IMG/VR virus record: IMGVR_UViG_3300032213_002091
Span: 1-64,000 of that record
DNA length: 64,000 bases
Source: a virus
Direction: 5' to 3' (one strand)
Shown here: piece after piece, positions 58,285 to 64,000 of the stretch
How the letters are laid out: each line of letters begins with the position of its first letter
Position numbering within the stretch: the first letter of the stretch is position 1
Notes under the pieces: generated by a model
Databases searched by the model: none
The model's input: only the letters and a program-made list of their open reading frames with translations
What the model was told of the DNA's origin: nothing
Made by a program: the position numbers and the translations under genes

Positions 58285-59061
58285 ATGCCAACTCTAATTT
58301 TCCCGTCGCCTGCTTACAACGGACAGATCTACCCTGATCCCCCCATCGTAGGTGTAGATCAATATCAGTATAACGAGCAATTTGACACTTGGGAGTTGCT
58401 TTCAAGCGGACCTGGACCGGTTGGGCCTGTCGGGCCACCGGGACCGCCAGGACCTTCTGGCACTCCGGGTACTCCCGGAACTTCTGGTTCACCTGGACCT
58501 ACAGGTTCACCTGGACCTACAGGTTCACCTGGGCCTACAGGACCAACTGGTACTCCTGGAAATAATGGGACTCCTGGTTCACCGGGTACTCCTGGGACTC
58601 CTGGTTCACCTGGGCCTACAGGTTCGCCGGGGCCGGAAGGACCTACGGGACCTGTGGGGCCTCCCGGGGGAGGGTCAGAATATACTTTCACGGACTTTAC
58701 AACAAGCGTACTTCCTGCAGGAGGAGTGCAAGACTTCCAACTTGCGTTGGGTGGTTTATTCCACTTGGTGGCAATTTCTTCGGACTTGCCTATGTGGATT
58801 CGCGTTTACGGGGACTCAGCATCGAGAGCCGCTGACACAAGGACATCTCCGGGAGGAACTCCCCCTTTAAGCGGAACCGGTTTCTATGCCGAAGTTGTAA
58901 CGACCACGGCAGACGAGACAATCGACTTCGCACCCTTGCCAGCGGTTTATGCAGGGTTTGGCCTAACTTTCTTCAGAGTGGTAAACATGGGAGTCAGCTC
59001 TGTGGCTTTCCAGTTGCAGTTCAAAACGGTCGAAGTCGTTCCTGGCCTCACACCTGGCTGA
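58285..59061 (+). CDS. Collagen-like fibre protein, 258 aa
   Basis: A short N-terminal domain (about 1-40) is followed by about 29 Gly-X-Y triplets (42-129), many of the form G-S-P, G-T-P or G-P-T, so Pro occurs at both X and Y. A C-terminal beta domain (about 135-258) may trimerise the collagen helix. Likely a thin fibre shaft. The adjacent collagen gene at 59071 and the P4H-like gene at 53962 belong to the same array. Confidence 0.8.
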   Translation: MPTLIFPSPAYNGQIYPDPPIVGVDQYQYNEQFDTWELLSSGPGPVGPVGPPGPPGPSGTPGTPGTSGSPGPTGSPGPTGSPGPTGPTGTPGNNGTPGSPGTPGTPGSPGPTGSPGPEGPTGPVGPPGGGSEYTFTDFTTSVLPAGGVQDFQLALGGLFHLVAISSDLPMWIRVYGDSASRAADTRTSPGGTPPLSGTGFYAEVVTTTADETIDFAPLPAVYAGFGLTFFRVVNMGVSSVAFQLQFKTVEVVPGLTPG

Positions 59062-59070
59062 TAAAATCCT

Positions 59071-60507
59071 ATGGCACTCGACAAAGTTCAACTGCTGAAT
59101 AATACCGGGGTAGCAGCCGGAACATACGTTAACCCGAACCTCACCGTAACCTCTGACGGCAGAATTTCGAGTATTTCTTCGGATCCTACTCCTGGCCCTG
59201 CGGGACCACCTGGTACTCCGGGAACTAACGGGACTCCTGGTTCACCTGGGCCTACAGGTTCTCCTGGACCTACAGGGCCAACCGGTCCAACCGGGCCAAC
59301 TGGTACTCCGGGGAATGATGGGACTCCTGGTTCACCGGGGCCTACAGGTCCAACTGGTACTCCTGGAACTGACGGGACTCCTGGTTCCCCTGGGCCTACG
59401 GGTCCAACCGGTGATCCTGGCACCCCTGGAACTGACGGGACTCCTGGTTCCCCTGGGCCTACAGGACCAACCGGTGATCCTGGCACCCCTGGAACTGACG
59501 GGACTCCTGGTTCCCCTGGGCCTACAGGACCAACCGGTCCAACTGGGCCTACAGGACCCACAGGTCCCACACCGTTCATCCCCTCCGGATCCCCGGCAAA
59601 TAAAATTGTCTCCCCGTTAGAAGTTTTAACAGGAACTTACTTCTGTAATGATTTCACCCTTAACAGTGGCACAAGCTGCTACATTCGGGACACGGTTTAC
59701 ATCATGGCCCGTGGCAACGTAATTATCGACGGCCTTATATCAGGCGACGGATCCACCGCGAATGGTCCTCCCCCGATGAATTATGCCTATTTAGGGAGCC
59801 AATGGATTTCAACAGGGGTTGGCCAAGGCGGTCAGTTTGGAAACTACGGAAACTACAACGGTGCAGGTATTGCCGGAGGGCGGACGTCCATAGGCGGTTT
59901 GGCCTCTGACGCGATTGTGAATTTACGCGGTTCAGATGGTGCCTCAGGGTACATGGCTAATTCGGACACGGTAACCGTTTCTGGTCATTACTCTTCGGGG
60001 GGTCTTGCCGGAAAGACCCTCATCATTCGAGCGTTAGGATCCATTCTAATTGGTCCCAGTGCTGTAATTAACTGCAATGGGGCCTGGGGACAAAATTGGA
60101 ACCTTCTATTCCCCTTCCCCGCGACGCTTTTGTACTCAGGTGCCGGTGGTGGATCAGGGGGCGCAATTATTTTAGACGCTGACGGGGATTGCATCAATAG
60201 TGGGAGTCTTGCCGCCACCGGTGGCAACGGAAGCGATGGTCTAAATGGTACTTATGGTGGTGGTGGTGGTGGTGGTGGTATTATTATCGTTCAGTCGCGT
60301 TATGGGACCTCCTCGGTAGGGACTGCGATTGTAAGCGGGGGACTTGCGGGCAACAGTTCAGGTACTACCTTGGGTTCAGGGGGCGGAGGAGGTTGCGGTG
60401 GGTTTGGCGGAAATGGGGGATTCGGGTACGTACCTGGTGATCCCACTCCTGTTGCTCCGTATAACGGCCTAGCAGGAGTTGTTCGACAATGGGGTACTCC
60501 TTGGTAA
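59071..60507 (+). CDS. Collagen-like fibre protein with Gly-rich C-terminal region, 478 aa
   Basis: The N-terminal module ([16 protein letters not shown], then TSDGRISS) is shared with fibres at 54644 and 61252. About 42 Gly-X-Y triplets span residues 42-168. The C-terminal part (about 170-478) is beta-rich and very Gly-rich, with GGGGGGG and [10 protein letters not shown] runs, resembling beta-helix or polyglycine-type fibre tips. Its stop overlaps the next ATG (TAATG). Confidence 0.8.
   Translation: MALDKVQLLNNTGVAAGTYVNPNLTVTSDGRISSISSDPTPGPAGPPGTPGTNGTPGSPGPTGSPGPTGPTGPTGPTGTPGNDGTPGSPGPTGPTGTPGTDGTPGSPGPTGPTGDPGTPGTDGTPGSPGPTGPTGDPGTPGTDGTPGSPGPTGPTGPTGPTGPTGPTPFIPSGSPANKIVSPLEVLTGTYFCNDFTLNSGTSCYIRDTVYIMARGNVIIDGLISGDGSTANGPPPMNYAYLGSQWISTGVGQGGQFGNYGNYNGAGIAGGRTSIGGLASDAIVNLRGSDGASGYMANSDTVTVSGHYSSGGLAGKTLIIRALGSILIGPSAVINCNGAWGQNWNLLFPFPATLLYSGAGGGSGGAIILDADGDCINSGSLAATGGNGSDGLNGTYGGGGGGGGIIIVQSRYGTSSVGTAIVSGGLAGNSSGTTLGSGGGGGCGGFGGNGGFGYVPGDPTPVAPYNGLAGVVRQWGTPW
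59410..59535 (+). repeat. Perfect 63-bp tandem duplication in collagen region
   Basis: Units 59410-59472 and 59473-59535 are identical in all 63 bases and encode 21 residues (seven Gly-X-Y triplets). A partial third copy lies just upstream. Confidence 0.92.
60256..60276 (+). repeat. (GGT)7 microsatellite in fibre gene
   Basis: Seven perfect GGT triplets encode Gly7. In-frame slippage would change loop length without frameshift. Confidence 0.85.
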
Positions 60508-60839
60508 TGACTTTAGACACAAACATGAACTATTCTGTCACTGATTGCTACTACGCGGATGTAGACCACAAAACCATAGCTTGCTGGCTAGAGATACCAG
60601 ATGCTGAAAAAATGTTTCTACTTCTTACGGCGGACGCTCCCGATTCAACAGCAACTTTTTATGAAAACGCCCTGAACGGAGATTATGGGCCCATCACAAG
60701 TTACGCTGACTCTCACTGGTATTGCACACTACACGGGTTTTACTGGAATAACCAGTACTACGGTTTAGGGGATGTGATGATTTCCCCTTCTGGAGAACAA
60801 CCTCCCAACGCAACTCAAACACCCCCTCCACGACCCTGA
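60507..60839 (+). CDS. Unknown small protein, 110 aa
   Basis: Start chosen at the ATG overlapping the upstream stop (TAATG); an ATG at 60489 lies inside the collagen-like gene. Rich in Tyr, Asp and Trp (HWYCTLHGFYWNNQYYGLGD), with a Pro-rich tail. Location after a fibre gene suggests a fibre accessory or chaperone. No family is recognised. Confidence 0.55.
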   Translation: MTLDTNMNYSVTDCYYADVDHKTIACWLEIPDAEKMFLLLTADAPDSTATFYENALNGDYGPITSYADSHWYCTLHGFYWNNQYYGLGDVMISPSGEQPPNATQTPPPRP

Positions 60840-60845
60840 GCTAAA

Positions 60846-61178
60846 ATGTTACAACCCCAAAACCTATTTGTCAGCTGGGACGGAGAGGGCTGGCGTCAGT
60901 CCCCCTTTGACTGGAACAACTCTCTGGATGACTCGAAAGAGTTTATGATCTCCCAGACGAATTCTTTCGCTTACAAAACTCTCTCCCCAAGCGACTGGTA
61001 CGTTACACGTCAAGTTGAAGCGGCGGTTCCCGTTCCAGCGGAACTGGGTGCATGGCGGCAGGAAATCCGAGACGCAGCCAGAGTCAAGAGAGAAAGTGTG
61101 CTGGAATGCGACACGAAAGAAGAGCTGAACACGTACACCAAGAGCGAAGAATACCTGTTCTGGCCTGATCAACCCTGA
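60846..61178 (+). CDS. Possible fibre assembly protein, 110 aa
   Basis: The centre (TLSPSDWYVTRQVEAAVPVPAE) and the following helical part (WRQEIRDAARVKRESVLEC) resemble the C-terminal part of phage tail fibre assembly or chaperone proteins, where a P-DWYV-R--E--VP pattern is common. Position after two fibre-array genes agrees. The match is short. Confidence 0.5.
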   Translation: MLQPQNLFVSWDGEGWRQSPFDWNNSLDDSKEFMISQTNSFAYKTLSPSDWYVTRQVEAAVPVPAELGAWRQEIRDAARVKRESVLECDTKEELNTYTKSEEYLFWPDQP

Positions 61179-61186
61179 TATTTATT

Positions 61187-61211
61187 TCAAGACTTAAAAA
61201 TCAAGACTTAA
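61187..61211 (+). repeat. 11-bp direct repeat TCAAGACTTAA (two copies)
   Basis: Copies at 61187-61197 and 61201-61211 sit just upstream of the GGGTAAAA element at 61218. It could be an operator-like pair or chance. Confidence 0.6.
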
Positions 61212-61217
61212 CCTTAG

Positions 61218-61225
61218 GGGTAAAA
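61218..61225 (+). promoter_or_regulatory. GGGTAAAA element (putative phage promoter)
   Basis: Exact copy, 26 nt before the ATG at 61252. Confidence 0.6.
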
Positions 61226-61251
61226 TACCAAAAAGAAGGTGTGAAATTTCA

Positions 61252-62667
61252 ATGACACTCGACAAAGTTCAACTCCTGGACGACAGCGGGGTAACCCCTG
61301 GAAGTTACACCCTTACCAATCTTACGGTGGGTGCGGATGGAAGACTCACAGCCGCTTCTAGTGGCTCTCTGAATGCTACAGGTGTGACTCCTGGAAGTTA
61401 CAATCTTTCCAGCATTACGGTGGGTGCGGATGGGAGACTCACAGCCGCTTCCACTCCCACAAGTATTAACTTGCCTTCTATCGCAAACCCCGGTGACGGG
61501 GATATCACTAGTGCGGGTGGGTCCGACGGAATATTCACTATATCCAACTCGTCTAACGACACACCAATGTTGCTAGGGGCCACAACAGGTGGTGTTATGG
61601 GTCCTAAAGTTGTATTAGATCCTCGTCCGAGCAACTGTTACACGTGGCCTTTCGTTCTGCCGGGGTCATCCCCTAATGGTTATTTCTATGTCAAAGGTAA
61701 CTTACTACTTGGAACTCAGTTTGATGACTCGGGGGAACTATCCAGCACAGGTGGCAGTGACGGCAATTTCGGCATATTTAATGGAGCGGAAACCCTAGGC
61801 GACCCTATCAACACTACCTCAAGGTCTATTTCTTTCTGGACAAAAACTTACTCAAATAATAACACGGAGTGCAGATTTACTATTAACCAGTACGGTTCTA
61901 CATCTCTTCAAAGTTTGGGGTACTTAGGTCAACTTATTGGTGTAGGTGGTGGTGCTTTAGGGTCCAGCGATATGGTCGTTGATGGTGGCACTGATGGGCA
62001 GTTCGTTATTTTCAATAACAGCGGCGCTGCTGCCAGGATGATATCCCTTGCCATTAACAACGAATCTTTAAATGGGCCCGACGCATTGCTCCGGTGCTAC
62101 AGGGATGGTGGTACTGGAGCACGCATTGTAGATTGCCCCCTCCCTGGAACTACCTTTGATGTGAACGGTACTAAACTGTTCCGAATCGAACATCCTATCG
62201 ATAGCTCTAAAGACCTCGTTCATGTTTCAATCGAAGGGCCAAGAGCCGATCTAATTTACCGCGGAAACGTAAAACTCATAAACGGTGGGGCGACCGTCGA
62301 TTTAGACGAAGAGTATGGGCTGATTCCGGGAACTTGGAAGTCGCTTTGCAGAAACCCCCAGGTTTGGATTACAAGTGTAGATGGTTGGGAGCCCTGCAAA
62401 GGCTCCGTTTCTGACCAAATCCTTACAATATACTCCAAAGACTCAAATTCTAAGGAAACAGTTAGCTGGTTGGTGGTGGCGGAACGGAAGGATTCGGCTA
62501 TGTATGGCCCCTCTAGTGATGAAGAGGGTAGACCGATTCTTGAACCAAACAGAAGGCCCCCAAACAACCCTCACCCCTACCCGGATTTTCCAAATTCACC
62601 AGTTCAACAGACTCAGTCAAACTCTAGTGAGAGTTCTTCAGAAGACGACGCAGCAAAACTTCCATAA
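61252..62667 (+). CDS. Tail fibre protein, 471 aa (paralogue of the protein at 54644)
   Basis: The N-terminal module is present twice in tandem (TGVTPGSYTLTNLTVGADG; TGVTPGSYNLSSITVGADG). The variable middle differs from 54644. The C-terminal block (LFRIEHPIDSSKDLVHVSIE, then YGLIPGTWKSLCRNPQVW) is shared with it. A Pro/Ser-rich tail follows. The last 55 nt overlap the antisense DUF3223-like gene. End of the fibre array. Confidence 0.7.
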   Translation: MTLDKVQLLDDSGVTPGSYTLTNLTVGADGRLTAASSGSLNATGVTPGSYNLSSITVGADGRLTAASTPTSINLPSIANPGDGDITSAGGSDGIFTISNSSNDTPMLLGATTGGVMGPKVVLDPRPSNCYTWPFVLPGSSPNGYFYVKGNLLLGTQFDDSGELSSTGGSDGNFGIFNGAETLGDPINTTSRSISFWTKTYSNNNTECRFTINQYGSTSLQSLGYLGQLIGVGGGALGSSDMVVDGGTDGQFVIFNNSGAAARMISLAINNESLNGPDALLRCYRDGGTGARIVDCPLPGTTFDVNGTKLFRIEHPIDSSKDLVHVSIEGPRADLIYRGNVKLINGGATVDLDEEYGLIPGTWKSLCRNPQVWITSVDGWEPCKGSVSDQILTIYSKDSNSKETVSWLVVAERKDSAMYGPSSDEEGRPILEPNRRPPNNPHPYPDFPNSPVQQTQSNSSESSSEDDAAKLP

Positions 62668-63368
62668 AGTCCTTCCGGAGTCTCATATTCACCGCAACCC
62701 TTACTTCGGTTGGCACTGGCGAGGACGATTGCGTACCTCGCCTTTTCATTATGGAACTTTTTCCACGACTCCCAGAGCGCCTCGAGTCGAAACTTCTTCG
62801 CAGTCGGCGGACCAACCAACGCAATGTCCGTGTACTTCAGTTTATTTTCAGTCATGAAAATATCGGCAATCTCGCTGAACGACAGCCCAGTATGATCGAC
62901 GTCTGTGCGCATTCCTCGACGAATTTGCTTGCCCGTTAGGCAGCAGACGCAGGGCAACTCAACCTGATCTCGAAATCTCTTCAACTGATCTTTGACGGCG
63001 CCACGCATCGCAGACTTCACGGCATTGTAATGTTTTTCCTCCGAAGTTGCCGCAGTGGCGATCTTCTTGGTCGGATACAACGCCTCCACCAGCTTGCTCT
63101 TTGAAATCGGCTGGCGAGTTCCAGCTCTCTCGAGTGAGAGCATCTTCACTTTTCGCCCACCGGCAATCTCAACGTTGCGAAGGTAAACAGCAGTCTCAGA
63201 ATCCTGGCCCAGTTTCCCCCACTGTTCGGTCAATCGGCAGCTGCGAAGAATGAACTCGGCAGGCTCACCACACAGACGACTGCCTGCGCGATGGTTGCCA
63301 ATTATTCGGCCAATCTTTTCGTTGTACTGACCTTTGTTCAGATCGAAAGTAGTTTTTCCAAGTGTCAT
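62613..63368 (-). CDS. DUF3223 (DCL)-like protein with HNH-like nuclease region, 251 aa
   Basis: The N-terminal about 105 residues (FDLNKGQYNEKIGRIIGNHR, SRLCGEPAEFILRSC, VYLRNVEIAGGRKVKMLS) fit the DUF3223/DCL-type domain seen in plastid DCL and phage proteins. The C-terminal part has LPCVCCLTGKQI with CxxC, DVDHTGLSF and a late ANRSKGCG block, an arrangement typical of HNH/treble-clef endonucleases attached to DUF3223. It could be a free-standing mobile endonuclease. Transcribed against the fibre array, from a GGGTAAAG variant 39 nt upstream. Confidence 0.65.
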   Translation of the reverse strand: MTLGKTTFDLNKGQYNEKIGRIIGNHRAGSRLCGEPAEFILRSCRLTEQWGKLGQDSETAVYLRNVEIAGGRKVKMLSLERAGTRQPISKSKLVEALYPTKKIATAATSEEKHYNAVKSAMRGAVKDQLKRFRDQVELPCVCCLTGKQIRRGMRTDVDHTGLSFSEIADIFMTENKLKYTDIALVGPPTAKKFRLEALWESWKKFHNEKARYAIVLASANRSKGCGEYETPEGLYGSFAASSSEELSLEFD

Positions 63369-63407
63369 GACATATTTCGCGGAATATCCCGCAGTTTCCC
63401 TCGATAA

Positions 63408-63415
63408 CTTTACCC
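63408..63415 (-). promoter_or_regulatory. GGGTAAAG, one-mismatch variant of the GGGTAAAA element
   Basis: On the minus strand, 39 nt before the ATG of the 62613-63368 gene. The position and orientation match the exact copies. Confidence 0.4.
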
Positions 63416-63435
63416 ACCACGGCTCTCGCTATAGT
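63409..63435 (+). promoter_or_regulatory. Possible sigma70-like promoter, TTTACC-15-TATAGT
   Basis: The -10-like TATAGT (63430-63435) with a poor, closely spaced -35 would start RNA just before 63446. It overlaps the minus-strand GGGTAAAG element. Low confidence. Confidence 0.25.
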
Positions 63436-63445
63436 GAATGAGTGA

Positions 63446-63817
63446 GTGGTACCCGTCGATGTGAACACCGTTATTCGTCAACGCGACGACCTACGACTGC
63501 TGGAAGGCACGCAGGTTGAATGTTCGGGTCGGGTCAAAGAGTTTCGCCGCCACGAAAAACGTCAAGACCTTGACACCATTCTCCTTGTCAGCTTGATCGT
63601 TACTCCCCTACCAATCGGAGAGTCGATTCTGGTTAGCCACCTGTGGTTTCTTCGCCGCCAGTTCAAGAAGATTGGTCGCGTGCCAGAGCAAAACGAGCGT
63701 GTCAAATTCTTCGGGGAAATCTACTGTTACACTCGCCTCGGAGGGAAATCCATCGACCGAAACCTGTTCGGATCTACCGACTACGGGATTAAGCCACTAA
63801 GTTACAATGCAAATTGA
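63446..63817 (+). CDS. Unknown protein, 118-123 aa, OB-fold-like
   Basis: The start is uncertain: GTG at 63446 or GTG at 63461. The second overlaps the TGA of an 8-codon ORF (ATG at 63438), a possible coupled leader. The core (VECSGRVKEFRRHEKRQD, then LLVSLIVTPL, ILVSHLWFLRRQF, NERVKFFGEIYCYTR) has the strand order and G-V-F / V-F-G-I-Y spacing of an OB-fold, suggesting nucleic-acid binding, but no family is certain. Overlaps the next gene by 11 nt. Confidence 0.55.
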   Translation: MVPVDVNTVIRQRDDLRLLEGTQVECSGRVKEFRRHEKRQDLDTILLVSLIVTPLPIGESILVSHLWFLRRQFKKIGRVPEQNERVKFFGEIYCYTRLGGKSIDRNLFGSTDYGIKPLSYNAN

Positions 63818-64000
63818 GATTGTCAACCACTTCACCAACACCGGAAAAGAGTTCTTTCGATTTGAACTCTACGACGGGCCAGACGGAATCGAGCACGTAA
63901 GCGGTTTCGCCTCCGATCTGGTTGAAGCTTTCAGCAAGATTATTGAGTGGAGAGAGCGAATCGGCCAAGACTACTACAACGAAATTAACGATGAAACCGA
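63807..64000 (+). CDS. Unknown protein, N-terminal part (runs off right edge)
   Basis: Begins with ATG at 63807, overlapping the previous gene by 11 nt, and is open to the right edge (64 complete codons visible). N-terminus MQIEIVNHFTNTGKEFF, then a helical segment (DLVEAFSKIIEWRERIG). No family is recognised. Confidence 0.6.
   Translation, partial: MQIEIVNHFTNTGKEFFRFELYDGPDGIEHVSGFASDLVEAFSKIIEWRERIGQDYYNEINDET

Noticed and set aside
59088-59579. Long minus-strand frames reading as GPVGPVG repeats (also 58365-58691)
   Set aside because: They are the mirror images of the Gly-X-Y codons on the plus strand. The plus-strand frames have N-terminal modules, promoter elements and folded C-termini; the minus frames have none.
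54644-62667. Peptidase S74 / intramolecular chaperone domain at fibre C-termini
   Set aside because: The C-terminal HP...LVH block of 54644 and 61252 lacks the Ser/Lys catalytic pattern of S74 domains.
1-64000. tRNA genes, integrase, insertion sequences or host genes
   Set aside because: Intergenic gaps are short (none over about 110 nt) and contain no cloverleaf. No transposase or integrase motifs were seen in any plausible frame.

Overview
The whole 64 kb window is bacteriophage DNA: the structural region of a large contractile-tailed phage (myovirus morphology), with a DNA polymerase gene near the left edge. No ribosomal RNA, tRNA, insertion sequence, integrase or CRISPR array was seen. 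Genes are packed tightly, often with ATGA, TGATG or TAATG overlaps, and nearly all lie on the + strand. The host is not stated. A cyanobacterial host is my inference, from the polymerase-gamma-like DNA polymerase, PhoH, a fatty-acid desaturase, a 2OG-Fe(II) oxygenase and several short protein motifs familiar from cyanophages.

Layout. 0-3.9 kb: end of an unknown gene, small unknowns and a family A DNA polymerase resembling mitochondrial Pol gamma. 3.9-10.6 kb: tail genes, namely a tail assembly chaperone with a clear -1 slippery site, a tail completion protein, a gpX/LysM-like protein, a very large sheath and a gp25/W-like baseplate protein. 10.6-17.3 kb: a Mu-like head module (DUF935 portal, protease/scaffold, MuF-like protein, decoration protein, major capsid protein) and the tail tube, ending at a strong intrinsic terminator. 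17.4-29.1 kb: baseplate J-like protein, two large baseplate or fibre proteins, a BspA/Calx-beta repeat protein and an OB-fold spike protein. 29.1-33.6 kb: head-tail joining proteins (gp36-like, gp37-like) and terminase. 33.6-35.9 kb: a two-gene minus-strand unit with a desaturase, divergent from phoH. 35.9-44.8 kb: a cassette of mostly small, Lys-rich or Cys-motif proteins, including an HNH-like protein and a protein-kinase-like protein that share the same N-terminal Cys motif. 44.9-62.7 kb: a tail-fibre array with collagen-like repeats, a fibre assembly chaperone and a prolyl-4-hydroxylase-like oxygenase. 62.6-64 kb: an antisense DUF3223/HNH-like gene and the start of another unit.

The strongest unexplained signal is an 8-base element, GGGTAAAA. 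I found 20 exact + strand copies and one exact - strand copy, plus one - strand copy with a single mismatch. All lie between genes or at the extreme end of the upstream gene, point toward a start codon, and usually sit 17-50 nt from it. At 34994-35043 two copies lie back to back between divergent genes. I interpret it as a phage-specific, probably late, promoter that divides the structural region into about 22 units. It also moves the likely start of phoH to 35061.

No tape measure, endolysin or RNA polymerase/sigma gene was recognised in the window. Short genes missed by a 60-residue cutoff were found at 10430, 31384 and 44660.
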